In this document: positions 19,455-27,295 of the stretch, in pieces
How positions within the stretch are numbered: the stretch's first letter is position 1
Layout of the letters: each line of letters begins with the position of its first letter
Origin: Burkholderia diffusa
GTDB taxonomy: Bacteria; Pseudomonadota; Gammaproteobacteria; Burkholderiales; Burkholderiaceae
Length of the DNA: 64,000 nt
Assembly: GCF_902499115.1 (NCBI RefSeq)
Contig: NZ_CABVPN010000004.1
Coordinates: 186,001 to 250,000, forward strand
Reading direction: 5' to 3'
Made by a program: the position numbers and the translations under genes
Notes under the pieces: generated by a model
Databases searched by the model: none
What the model was told of the DNA's origin: nothing
What the model saw: the letters and a program-made list of their open reading frames with translations, nothing else

Positions 19455-20777
19455 GTGACCACCACCCTCGAACAACTGCAGGCCGGCCAGCTGTCGGGCG
19501 CCCGGCAACTCAAGCTCGCGTGCGGGCTGACCGAATTTCCGCGCGAAATCCTCGATCTGGCCGACACGCTCGAAGTGCTCGACCTGTCCGGCAATGCGCT
19601 GTCGGCGCTGCCGGACGACCTGTCGCGGCTGCATCGGCTGCGCATCCTGTTCGCGTCCGGCAATCGCTTCACCGAATTTCCCGAGGTGCTCGGCACATGC
19701 GCCCAGCTCGACATGATCGGCTTCAAGGCGAACCGGATCCGCACGGTGCCGCGCGGATCGCTGCCGCGCGCGCTGCGCTGGCTGATCCTGACCGACAACG
19801 AAATCGGCGCGCTACCCGCCGAGATCGGCGACTGCTCGCGCTTGCAGAAGCTGATGCTCGCGGGCAACCGGCTGCGCACGTTGCCGCCCGAAATGGCCGC
19901 GTGCCGTGCGCTCGAACTGGTGCGGCTGTCGGCGAACCGGCTGGACGAACTGCCCGACTGGTTGCTGCGTCTGCCGCGTCTCGCGTGGCTCGCGTCCGCG
20001 GGCAATCCGTTCGGCACCGCGCCGGAAGCGGCGGCTTCGGCCGAGCCGGGTGTCGCGGATATCGACTGGACGTCGCTCGCCCTCGATCGGAAGCTCGGCG
20101 AAGGCGCATCGGGTGTCATTTATCGCGCGCAGTGGCGGGTGGACGGCCAAGCGCCGCGCGCGGTCGCGGTCAAGCTGTTCAAGGGGGCCGTGACGAGCGA
20201 CGGGCTGCCCGATTGCGAAATGGCCGCGTGCCTGCACGCTGGGCGTCACCCGAACATGATTCCGGTGATCGGCAAGGTGCACGGCCATCCGGACGGCACG
20301 CACGGCCTCGTGATGGAACTGGTCGATCCGGCGCTGACGAACCTCGCCGAGCCGCCGAGCTTTGCGTCCTGCACGCGCGACGTCTATGCGGCCGATGAGC
20401 GATTCGCGCCGGCCGAGGCATCGCGGATCGCGCTCGGCATCGCGTCGGTGGCAGCGCATCTGCACGCGCGCGGCATCATGCACGGCGACCTGTACGCCCA
20501 CAACATCCTGCACGACGGCAAGGGCGGCGCGCTGCTCGGCGATTTCGGCGCGGCGTCGGTCTACGACGTGAACGACCGCGTGCGCGCGGCGCGGCTCGAA
20601 CGGCTGGAAGTCAGGGCGTTCGGCCATCTGCTCGGCGAGTTGCTGGCGCGATGCGAGCCGCGTGCGTGGGAAGGTTCGCACGTACTCGACGCGCTGTCCG
20701 CCGCCTGCCTGAACGAGGAGATCGACGCACGGCCGTCGTTCGGCGAGATTGCGGCCACGCTGGCCGTCAAGGGCTGA
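19455..20777 (+). CDS. Leucine-rich-repeat protein with C-terminal eukaryotic-like protein kinase
   Basis: GTG 19455 is the preferred start because the repeat domain begins directly after it; an ATG at 19380 would add 25 unremarkable residues. The first ~200 residues hold about six LRR units of the LPxxIxxLxxLxxLxLxxNxL type (for example LEVLDLSGNALSALPDDL). From about residue 215 a kinase fold follows: glycine loop LGEGASGVIY, VAVKLF lysine, catalytic loop HGDLYAHN (HGD in place of HRD) and DFG. All residues needed for phosphotransfer are present. No signal peptide or membrane helix is seen, so it is probably cytoplasmic. Substrates are unknown. Confidence 0.87.
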   Translation: MTTTLEQLQAGQLSGARQLKLACGLTEFPREILDLADTLEVLDLSGNALSALPDDLSRLHRLRILFASGNRFTEFPEVLGTCAQLDMIGFKANRIRTVPRGSLPRALRWLILTDNEIGALPAEIGDCSRLQKLMLAGNRLRTLPPEMAACRALELVRLSANRLDELPDWLLRLPRLAWLASAGNPFGTAPEAAASAEPGVADIDWTSLALDRKLGEGASGVIYRAQWRVDGQAPRAVAVKLFKGAVTSDGLPDCEMAACLHAGRHPNMIPVIGKVHGHPDGTHGLVMELVDPALTNLAEPPSFASCTRDVYAADERFAPAEASRIALGIASVAAHLHARGIMHGDLYAHNILHDGKGGALLGDFGAASVYDVNDRVRAARLERLEVRAFGHLLGELLARCEPRAWEGSHVLDALSAACLNEEIDARPSFGEIAATLAVKG

Positions 20778-20821
20778 CGGTTCCGATCACGCCGCGGCGC
20801 CGGCCGTCGCCGTGCGGACGC

Positions 20822-21451
20822 TTACGCCTGCCGTGCGGTCAGCAGCTTGATCCCGAGGCCAACGAACAGCAGCCCGCTGGCGCGCTTGGCCGCGCGTACC
20901 CACGGGCTGACGCCGATACCACGATGGAGCCGGCGCACGCCGAACGAATAGACGCTGTGCACGACGACGACGGTGCATGCGATCGTCACATACATCACGA
21001 CGAACTGCATCGCGAGCGGGCGACCGTGTGCGATGAACTGCGGCATGAACGCCGACAGGAAGATCATCGTCTTCGGATTGCTGCCTGACACGAACAGCGC
21101 TTCGCGGAACAGCTTCCTGCGGTCGGGCTCGACGATCTCGGCCCGGCCGTCGGGCGAGCGTGCGTTGCGGTCGCCGCGCAGTTGCCGGACGCCCAGCAAC
21201 ATCAGGTACGCGGCGCCGACGACCTTCATCGCGATGAATAGCGGCGGCATCGCGGCCAGCACCGCGCCGACGCCGAGCGCGACGAGCATGACCACCGCGC
21301 CTTGTGCGACGAGGTTGCCCGCGATCGTCGCGGTGGTGCCGCGCGAGCCGTAGCGCACCGTGTTGCGGATGACGAGCAGCACGTTGGGGCCCGGCGACAG
21401 CGTCGTCGCGAGATAGGCGGCGGCAAACAGCATCCAGGTCTGAATGGACAT
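20822..21451 (-). CDS. LysE/RhtB family amino acid exporter
   Basis: The start is ATG 21451 (MSIQTWMLFAAAYLATTLSPGPN), preceded on its strand by GGAGCAACGC. The 209-residue product has about six hydrophobic helices and the family signature SPGPNVLLVIRNTVRYG in the first loop. It should export an amino acid or derivative, such as homoserine, threonine or leucine, across the inner membrane. It is convergent with the LRR-kinase gene and appears to be a single-gene unit. Confidence 0.86.
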   Translation of the reverse strand: MSIQTWMLFAAAYLATTLSPGPNVLLVIRNTVRYGSRGTTATIAGNLVAQGAVVMLVALGVGAVLAAMPPLFIAMKVVGAAYLMLLGVRQLRGDRNARSPDGRAEIVEPDRRKLFREALFVSGSNPKTMIFLSAFMPQFIAHGRPLAMQFVVMYVTIACTVVVVHSVYSFGVRRLHRGIGVSPWVRAAKRASGLLFVGLGIKLLTARQA

Positions 21452-21543
21452 GCGTTGCTCCGGGAGGGGGTTCCGGCGGTCGGGATGAAGCGATGATGCC
21501 ACGCCAAAATGACGCGGACCGCCGCCGGAACCGGCGCGGCGCG

Positions 21544-21720
21544 TCAGCGTGTGTCGCGCACGCAGTATGCGGCGATCGACGACGGCGAATCGATCGCCGA
21601 AGGCCGCGTCATCCACGCGATCCATGCCGCCCATAACCCGCAGGCGATCAACACGGCGACGTTCAGCGGCGTCCGGTAGCGGACGATCAGGCTGGCCAGC
21701 GGCACGCGTTCCTTGCTCAT
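21544..21720 (-). CDS. Small single-span membrane protein in the copper cluster
   Basis: The product has 58 residues with one clear transmembrane helix (LNVAVLIACGLWAAWIAW), a basic N-terminus and a short C-terminal tail ending YCVRDTR. I know no family for it. It lies 32 bases after the PCu(A)C gene on the same strand and after a GGAGACGCAC ribosome-binding site, so it is likely the last gene of that operon. A role in copper delivery to an oxidase is an inference from position only. Confidence 0.6.
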   Translation of the reverse strand: MSKERVPLASLIVRYRTPLNVAVLIACGLWAAWIAWMTRPSAIDSPSSIAAYCVRDTR

Positions 21721-21752
21721 GTGCGTCTCCTTCGGTCGATGCGGTTGCGGCG

Positions 21753-22199
21753 TTACTGGCCGGTGTAGGAGGGCGCCTTCGCGTCGCAGGTCACGGACAC
21801 CGTCGCGCCGTCGGCGAAATGCAGCCGCAGCGGTACCTTCGCGCCGGGCGCGACGGGCTGGCGCGGTTCCTCCAGCATCACGTGATAGCCCTTCGGCCTG
21901 AACGTCACCGTGCCGTGCGCGGGCACGTCGACCGCTTCGACGTGAACCATTTTCGCGGTGCTGCCGGCCGTCTGCGTTTCGTGCATCATCGCCATCCCGA
22001 ACGCGGGCGTATCGATGCCCGTGAGCGTGACGGGCTTGTCGCCGTCGTTCTTCAGCGTGAAATAACCGGACGACGGCACCGTCGCCGGCATCGTACGGAT
22101 CCAGCATGCATCGGCCTGAACGGCCGATGCGGCGAACGTGGCGGGCGCCTGCAGCGCCAGCAATGCGAACAGCAGGCTGGTCGGAATCGAGCGTTTCAT
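21753..22199 (-). CDS. PCu(A)C family periplasmic copper chaperone
   Basis: The start is ATG 22199 (MKRSIPTSLLFALLALQ), giving a 148-residue product with a signal peptide cleaved after FAAS or nearby. The Cu(I) site is fully present: the MMHET histidine and methionines, then a later KMVHVE methionine, and the terminal GYHVML pair, matching the H(M)x10Mx21HxM pattern. These proteins hand copper to the CuA centre of cytochrome oxidase in the periplasm. Neighbouring CopC and DUF2946 genes agree with copper handling. Confidence 0.9.
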   Translation of the reverse strand: MKRSIPTSLLFALLALQAPATFAASAVQADACWIRTMPATVPSSGYFTLKNDGDKPVTLTGIDTPAFGMAMMHETQTAGSTAKMVHVEAVDVPAHGTVTFRPKGYHVMLEEPRQPVAPGAKVPLRLHFADGATVSVTCDAKAPSYTGQ

Positions 22200-22251
22200 C
22201 GAGTGTGTTCCTGATCGGGTAGGGAAGATCGCCACGCGGGCATCGTGTGCG

Positions 22252-22617
22252 TTACTTCAGCGTGAACGTGTAGTGGCCCTGCGTGCGATGCCCGTCGGTC
22301 GCCACTGCAACCCAAGCGACCGTGTACGTGCCCGGCGTCAGGTTCGCCAGCTCCACATGCATCCGCTTCCGGTTGCCGGCGTCGATGGCGGCTTTCCCGT
22401 CGACGACCGACTGTCCATGGCTGTCGGTGACGGCGATCGAACTGAATGCGGGTTCGAGCGTTTCGCTGAAGTCGATCGTGACCGCGTGCGGCGCGCTCGA
22501 CAGCGTGGCGTCGGCGGCGGGTTGCAGGTTTTTCGGGTGTGCGTGCGCGTGAGCGGCCTGTGCGACGACGAAGCCGAGTGCGACGAGTGCGCCGCGGACG
22601 AAAGCAGTGGTTTTCAT
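22252..22617 (-). CDS. CopC domain copper-binding protein
   Basis: ATG 22617 gives 121 residues: a signal peptide ending in AQAAHA, the mature start HAHPKNLQPAADATL, and a beta-sandwich ending VAWVAVATDGHRTQGHYTFTL. The N-terminal histidine after cleavage, the later aspartate and the GH histidine are the usual Cu(II) ligands of CopC. It lies 52 bases upstream of the PCu(A)C gene. No CopD-type membrane partner is encoded next to it here. Confidence 0.88.
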   Translation of the reverse strand: MKTTAFVRGALVALGFVVAQAAHAHAHPKNLQPAADATLSSAPHAVTIDFSETLEPAFSSIAVTDSHGQSVVDGKAAIDAGNRKRMHVELANLTPGTYTVAWVAVATDGHRTQGHYTFTLK

Positions 22618-22816
22618 GACGGGATGATCCGGTTGGAAATGACAAGGAGAACGATGCATTCGACGAATGGTCGCGCGGGCGAGCGCACGCACGGCACGAT
22701 GCCTCGAGCAATACGGTCGAACATGAGATCGTCCTTCGAAACGTGACACGGCATGCACGCGCGGCGCGCGTGCTCACGGCGTGATGCGCGAGGGCATCAC
22801 GCGCGGTGACGACGAA

Positions 22817-23194
22817 TCAGGACGCGAACGGCGGGGCGCGTGGTTGCGCGGCCGTGAGCGGCAGCGTGCGGCGCAGGCTTTCGAAGCGGGTTGCTTCGCG
22901 ATGCTGGAGCGGGTGGAAGTTGGCCGCGAACGTCAGTTCGGGCGCGGGCAGGGCGGGTGTATGGGCGAGCAGGCTGCAATAGCCGCAAGCCTGCAGATGG
23001 GCCTGCAGGCTTTTCGACGACGCATCGCCGGCATGGTTGCCGCCCGCCGGCCCGGCCGTGCAGTAACCGGCAAGGAGCGAGTCGACGCGGTCTTGCGTTG
23101 TCAGCGCCTGCGAGATCGTCGGCGCGAGCGTTGTCATCAGGATGGCGAGCATCCCGATCAGACTGACGATCTTCCGGAAACGACGGCTCAGCAT
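22817..23194 (-). CDS. DUF2946 family protein
   Basis: The 125-residue product has a hydrophobic N-terminal helix (IVSLIGMLAILMTTLAPTISQA) and a cysteine-containing core (LQACGYCSLLAHTPALP) that identifies DUF2946. The family is commonly found next to copper genes such as CopC, PCu(A)C and TonB copper receptors, but has no proven activity. It is upstream of the CopC gene on the same strand with a 199-base gap, so it may have its own transcript or be the first gene of the set. Confidence 0.8.
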   Translation of the reverse strand: MLSRRFRKIVSLIGMLAILMTTLAPTISQALTTQDRVDSLLAGYCTAGPAGGNHAGDASSKSLQAHLQACGYCSLLAHTPALPAPELTFAANFHPLQHREATRFESLRRTLPLTAAQPRAPPFAS

Positions 23195-23298
23195 GCGATG
23201 CGCGGGGCGGGGTATGAACGGCGATGGAGCGGATTATGCCACGCACCCGCCGCGAGGGCATGCGGGCACGCGGATACCGGGCATGACGCGCGGCACGC

Positions 23299-23793
23299 TT
23301 ACGCGTGCTTCGCGAGATATTTCGTGATCAGCGTCATCTGCGCGGCCCAGCCTTGATCGTTCATCTCGCGAGCCTTTGCGCGGCGCGCTTCGATCAACTG
23401 GTCGAAGCCCGTTTCGGTGATCGTCAGCAGCGTGCCGCCGTTCGCTTCGGCGAGTGAGAACGTGACGAGCGTCATCGGCTCGGACGCGTAATCGAAGTTC
23501 GGATCGATCGCGAACGGGTGCCAGTGAAAGGAGAATCGGTGCATCGGCTCGACGCGATCGACGACGATCTCGAACACGGTGCCGGCATACGGCTCCTGTG
23601 CCCGGGCGACGTCGTCGTCGACGCGCGTCGGCGTGATGCGGCCGAACAGCGGCCGGTCGGCGACGAACGGCCCGTCGAACGTCACGCCGAACCAGATGCC
23701 GAATTCCCCGGCATTGCTGACGGCTTCCCAGACGCGCGCCAGCGGCGCGGTGAGCAAGGCTTGTTTCTCGATGCGATCGGTGGACTGGGTCAT
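23299..23793 (-). CDS. SRPBCC / AHSA1-type protein
   Basis: This protein has 164 residues with an activator-of-Hsp90-ATPase-like START fold. It begins with RIEKQALLTAPLARVWEAVSNAGEFGIWFG, has the central FSFHWHPFA and ends in a long helix with GWAAQMTLITKYL. The family binds hydrophobic ligands or proteins in a deep cavity and lacks a uniform function. ATG 23793 is preferred to the GTG one codon earlier. It lies alone between the copper cluster and the ferredoxin gene, both in the same orientation. Confidence 0.83.
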   Translation of the reverse strand: MTQSTDRIEKQALLTAPLARVWEAVSNAGEFGIWFGVTFDGPFVADRPLFGRITPTRVDDDVARAQEPYAGTVFEIVVDRVEPMHRFSFHWHPFAIDPNFDYASEPMTLVTFSLAEANGGTLLTITETGFDQLIEARRAKAREMNDQGWAAQMTLITKYLAKHA

Positions 23794-23849
23794 CACGTTC
23801 TCCAGGCGGGCATCCTAGCTGCGGGACGGCGCACGCGCGCTCGCCGCGT

Positions 23850-24152
23850 TCAGTCGATCATCACCGCGTCGGGCACGTCGAGCACGACATCCGAGGTCGC
23901 TACGGCCACGCACGGCAGCGTATAGCCGTCGGCCTTTTCCTCGCGGCTCAGACCCGGCCATTCGATCGTATAGCGTACGCTGCCGCTGACGATCCTGCAC
24001 AGGCAGCTTCGGCACGTGCCGTTGCGGCACGAGCGCGGCAGCCTGACGTGCGCGAACGCGGCGGCCTCGAGCAGCGTCAGCGAATCCGGGGCGTCGAACG
24101 TCGCGCCGAGCGGCTCGATGCGTACGAGAGGCGGGTGGTCGGGATCGGTCAT
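23850..24152 (-). CDS. Plant-type [2Fe-2S] ferredoxin
   Basis: The 100-residue product starts at ATG 24152. The cluster ligands are seen as CRNGTCRSC (C-x4-C-x2-C) and a final cysteine in LPCVAVATSD. It should carry one electron to a partner oxygenase or reductase in the cytoplasm. No oxygenase lies next to it. The nearest upstream gene on its strand is the AcoR-like activator, 99 bases away. Confidence 0.88.
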   Translation of the reverse strand: MTDPDHPPLVRIEPLGATFDAPDSLTLLEAAAFAHVRLPRSCRNGTCRSCLCRIVSGSVRYTIEWPGLSREEKADGYTLPCVAVATSDVVLDVPDAVMID

Positions 24153-24251
24153 GGGGCGAAGCGGGTGCCGGCGCGGCGGCAAGGCAAGGCAAGCGGCAAG
24201 CATACCCGAAGGCGGCGCGGCCGGCGCCCGTCGGGCAGCCGGCCCGGGACG

Positions 24252-26141
24252 TCAGTGTCGGCGCAGGTAGCGGTACACGGTATTGCGCGCGAGCCCAAGC
24301 TCCCGCGCGGCGGCCGATACGTTGCCGCCGTGCCGCGCGAGCACCGCGTCGATCACCGCGGCCTGGTGGCTCTGCAGTGTCGTCGCTTCGCGCGTGTCGG
24401 CCGGTGCGGCCTGTGCCGCCGGTGTGTCGTCGCAGTCGAGCCAGAAATCGTCGGGCAGGTGCGCGAGCGTGATTTCGGCTTCGTCTTCGGCGAGCATGCC
24501 GGCCGTGCGCAGCACGTTGGTCATTTGCCGCAGGTTGCCGGGCCAGCGGTGCCGCATGAACGCGTCGAGCACGTCGGTCGCGAGGCGGCTCGGCATCGGC
24601 TCGCTGCGACCGAGCCGCGCGAGGATCCGCTCGACCAGTGCCGGCAGGTCGGTGCGCGCGGCGAGCGGCGGCAGTGTGACTGCGAGCCCGTTGATCCGGT
24701 AGAACAGGTCTTCGCGGAACGTGCCTTCGGCGATCATCGCACGCAGGTCGCGGTGGGTCGCGCAGACCACGCGCACGTCGACCGGCACCGCGCGTGCGCC
24801 GCCGAGCGGCATCACCGCGCGCTCCTGCAGCACGCGCATGAGCCTGACCTGCTGCGCGAGCGGCATGTCGCCGATTTCGTCGAGAAACAGCGTGCCGCCG
24901 TCGGCCTGCGCGATCTTGCCGGGGCTGCCGCGCTTGCGCGCACCGGTGAAGGCGCCGTCCTCGTAACCGAACAGTTCGGCCTCGATCAGCGAATCCGGCA
25001 GTGCCGCGCAGTTGACCGCGACGAACGGGCCGTCCGCGCGCGGCGATGCCTGGTGCAGCGCACGCGCGAGCCATTCCTTGCCGGTGCCGGTCTGGCCGAG
25101 GATCAGCAACGGCAGATCGCGTCCACGAATCTTCGCGACGCGTTCGAGCACGGCGGCCATCCGCGCATCGCCGGTGTCGAGCGTCGCGAACGTGATCGCG
25201 TCGGGGTCCGGAGCCCGCATGCGCACGGCGGGCGCGGGCGGCGTGACGGCGACGGCCGTCTTGTGCGCTTCCGCGAATTCGCAGCGTGCGAGCACGCGCA
25301 CACCGGTCGACAGCGTGAGGCTGAACGGCGCGCCGGGTGCGCGGGCTGCCTGCTGCGCGAGCTGGCCGAAGTGCATGCCGAACAGCGCATCGCAGCCTTG
25401 ATGCTGCAACGCATCGAAGGTCGCGCCGAGCTGGAATTGCGCGCTGCGGTTCGCGGCGATCAGCCCGCCGTCGGGGCCGAATGCGACGAGGCCGGCGAAC
25501 AGCGAGTCGACGCAGTCCTCGTGGGCATGGAAGCGCAGCCGCAGTGCTTCCGCGCACTGGTTCGCGAACAGATGGTTCTCGATCAGCTGCGCGGACATCC
25601 GCACGAGCGCGAGCGTATGGGAGCTGAAGCCGCGCGGATCGCCGCTCACGTCGAGCGTGCCGAGCGTGCGGCCGAACGAGTCGATGATCGGCGCACACGA
25701 GCAGGTGAGGATATGGTTCGCGCGCAGGAAGTGCTCGGACCCGTGCACGGCGACCGCCTGGCCCGATGCGAGCGCGGTGCCGATCGCATTGGTGCCGCGT
25801 GCGCCTTCGGCCCACGACACGCCGGTGCACAGCGCGACGCGGTTCGCCTTTTCGATGAAGTCCGCGTCGCCGATGCTGTGCAGGATCACGCCGTCGGCGT
25901 CGGTGAGCAGCACGAGGCTTTGCGTGTCGGCGATCTGCGCGTGGAGGTTCTCCATCACCGGGCGCGCGTGTGCGAACAATGCGTGGTTCGTGTCGAGCAG
26001 TTCGCGCAGCGCGAGCCGCGACAGCGGCGAGAAATCGGGTTGCTCGTTGGCGCGCAGGCCGATCGCGGTCGAACGGGCATGCGCCTGCGCGAGCAGGTCG
26101 TTGCGGCCCGCGGTGGCGGGCAGCACGAAAGATTGAGGCAT
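24252..26141 (-). CDS. AcoR-like sigma-54-dependent transcriptional activator
   Basis: The 629-residue product has an N-terminal GAF-type sensor (residues about 60-210), a central AAA+ domain and a C-terminal Fis helix-turn-helix (GGNVSAAARELGLARNTVYRYL). The AAA+ part has Walker A GQTGTGKE, the sigma-54-contact loop GAFTGA and Walker B GGTLFLDEIGD. The architecture fits regulators of acetoin, alcohol or aldehyde catabolism. The target operon is not adjacent here. The leader carries the strong palindrome at 26158-26189. Confidence 0.9.
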   Translation of the reverse strand: MPQSFVLPATAGRNDLLAQAHARSTAIGLRANEQPDFSPLSRLALRELLDTNHALFAHARPVMENLHAQIADTQSLVLLTDADGVILHSIGDADFIEKANRVALCTGVSWAEGARGTNAIGTALASGQAVAVHGSEHFLRANHILTCSCAPIIDSFGRTLGTLDVSGDPRGFSSHTLALVRMSAQLIENHLFANQCAEALRLRFHAHEDCVDSLFAGLVAFGPDGGLIAANRSAQFQLGATFDALQHQGCDALFGMHFGQLAQQAARAPGAPFSLTLSTGVRVLARCEFAEAHKTAVAVTPPAPAVRMRAPDPDAITFATLDTGDARMAAVLERVAKIRGRDLPLLILGQTGTGKEWLARALHQASPRADGPFVAVNCAALPDSLIEAELFGYEDGAFTGARKRGSPGKIAQADGGTLFLDEIGDMPLAQQVRLMRVLQERAVMPLGGARAVPVDVRVVCATHRDLRAMIAEGTFREDLFYRINGLAVTLPPLAARTDLPALVERILARLGRSEPMPSRLATDVLDAFMRHRWPGNLRQMTNVLRTAGMLAEDEAEITLAHLPDDFWLDCDDTPAAQAAPADTREATTLQSHQAAVIDAVLARHGGNVSAAARELGLARNTVYRYLRRH

Positions 26142-26157
26142 GTCTTGTCTCCTGTCG

Positions 26158-26189
26158 GCCCCAGTTGGCGCTTCAGCGCTTACTGGGGC
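26158..26189 (-). promoter_or_regulatory. Long near-perfect palindrome in the leader of the AcoR-like gene
   Basis: GCCCCAGT (26158-26165) pairs with ACTGGGGC (26182-26189), and inside it GCGC (26168-26171) pairs with GCGC (26176-26179) around a TTCA loop. Only two base pairs between the arms are imperfect. It ends 16 bases before the ATG at 26141 and just before the GGAG Shine-Dalgarno, so as RNA it could control translation; as DNA it could be an operator. Confidence 0.6.
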
Positions 26190-26422
26190 TCCATGCTTCG
26201 CGGTCGCCCCGCCTTGACGCTGTGCGCCGCACCATCCGCCACCCGGGCCGCCGCTATCGATATCGCCTCATCATACAAGCGCCGCACGCGTTGTGCGACT
26301 GCGTACAAAAACCCCTTGCTTTTAAGCGCCCGCATGCAATGATGAAAGTGGAACGCGCACGCGCCGTGTTCCGCATCGCAACATGCATGCGACGTGACAT
26401 GCATCCGTTCGGGAGACGCATC

Positions 26423-26614
26423 ATGGTTCGGACGGAACTGAGAGTCGTGCTGGCGGCCATCGCCACCTTCATCATGCTGGGCGGCATCGCCGTCGCGATC
26501 CACGGTCTGTTGTTCGACCTGAGCGACGCGGTGCAATACGGGGCGGCCGCGATCGCGGTAGGCGCCACGACCGCCGCGATCGCACTGAACATCTGGCCCA
26601 CCGATCCCCACTGA
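26423..26614 (+). CDS. Small two-helix membrane protein
   Basis: The product has 63 residues. A GGGAGACG ribosome-binding site precedes the ATG. Two hydrophobic segments (VVLAAIATFIMLGGIAVAIHG and AAAIAVGATTAAIALNI) are joined by a short acidic loop, so it should span the inner membrane twice. I recognise no family. It is divergent from the AcoR-like gene, with 281 bases between the starts. Confidence 0.6.
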   Translation: MVRTELRVVLAAIATFIMLGGIAVAIHGLLFDLSDAVQYGAAAIAVGATTAAIALNIWPTDPH

Positions 26615-26855
26615 CGCCACCCGGCAAACGGTGCCGGATGTCGCGCTGGTCTGATGAAAATACGCGTCGGAACGCCGCACATCGCAAAATTTGCCTCCTG
26701 CGCGAAACCGTCTAAAGTGGAATGCAACCGGCATGCGGTGTCCGCGCCATACCCCGTGGATCCTGCCTCTGCCGGCGAGCCCGCGTAAATTTTCGTCCGG
26801 CCGGTAGCGGACGATGGACGCGGTCATTTGCTTTCTACCGGACAAGGCGGCTCCC

Positions 26856-27143
26856 ATGCAGATTCATTTCACGAATGAGAAGCCCGAATATTCGGGGCGC
26901 GACCTGATGCTTGGTTTCACGGCGCTGGTCAATGGCGAGCGCGTTCAATGTCAGATCACCGCCGAGGCGCTGGAGGATCATTTCGGTGCGGCATCGCCGC
27001 GCTTCGAGGACATGGTCGGTGCGTACGATCAGCACCGCGAGCGTATCGAGGCGGCCGCACGGCGGTTGCTGTCCGAGACGCGCGCGCAATGCGTGACGCT
27101 GCGCAGCGGCTACGTGCGCTTCTACGAAGCGAACTGGCGCTGA
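26856..27143 (+). CDS. DUF1488 family protein
   Basis: ATG 26856 (MQIHFTNEKPEYSGRDLMLGF) is preferred to 26814, whose extra residues lack homology. The 95-residue product matches the small DUF1488 family, common in Burkholderia: an N-terminal beta-rich part (VQCQITAEALEDHFG) and a C-terminal helix ending VRFYEANWR. No function is established. It stands alone between short intergenic gaps. Confidence 0.7.
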   Translation: MQIHFTNEKPEYSGRDLMLGFTALVNGERVQCQITAEALEDHFGAASPRFEDMVGAYDQHRERIEAAARRLLSETRAQCVTLRSGYVRFYEANWR

Positions 27144-27295
27144 GCCGGGCGACCGGGCAGCGACGGAGCGGGCGCCGGATACCGGCGCCCGTGTCATATC
27201 GGCGCATGCTCGTCCGGTAGCGCGCTCGCCCGGAGCGGTGCGTGGCACGATTCGAGCATCGTGCGGCGCACTGGCGTGCGCGCGTTCCGTTTCGC

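Noticed and set aside
19229..20777. tRNA-Leu next to the LRR-kinase gene as an integration site of a genomic island
   Set aside because: There is no integrase, no repeat of the tRNA 3' end within the downstream region and no change in base composition.
26158..26180. Sigma-54 (-24/-12) promoter near TTGGCGC before the AcoR-like gene
   Set aside because: The GG-N10-GC spacing to a TTGC-type element is not met, and the bases are explained by the palindrome.
24048..26342. 764-codon plus-strand open frame opposite the AcoR-like regulator
   Set aside because: It has Arg/Gly/Glu-rich sequence without domains, whereas the opposite strand has complete GAF, AAA+ and Fis motifs.
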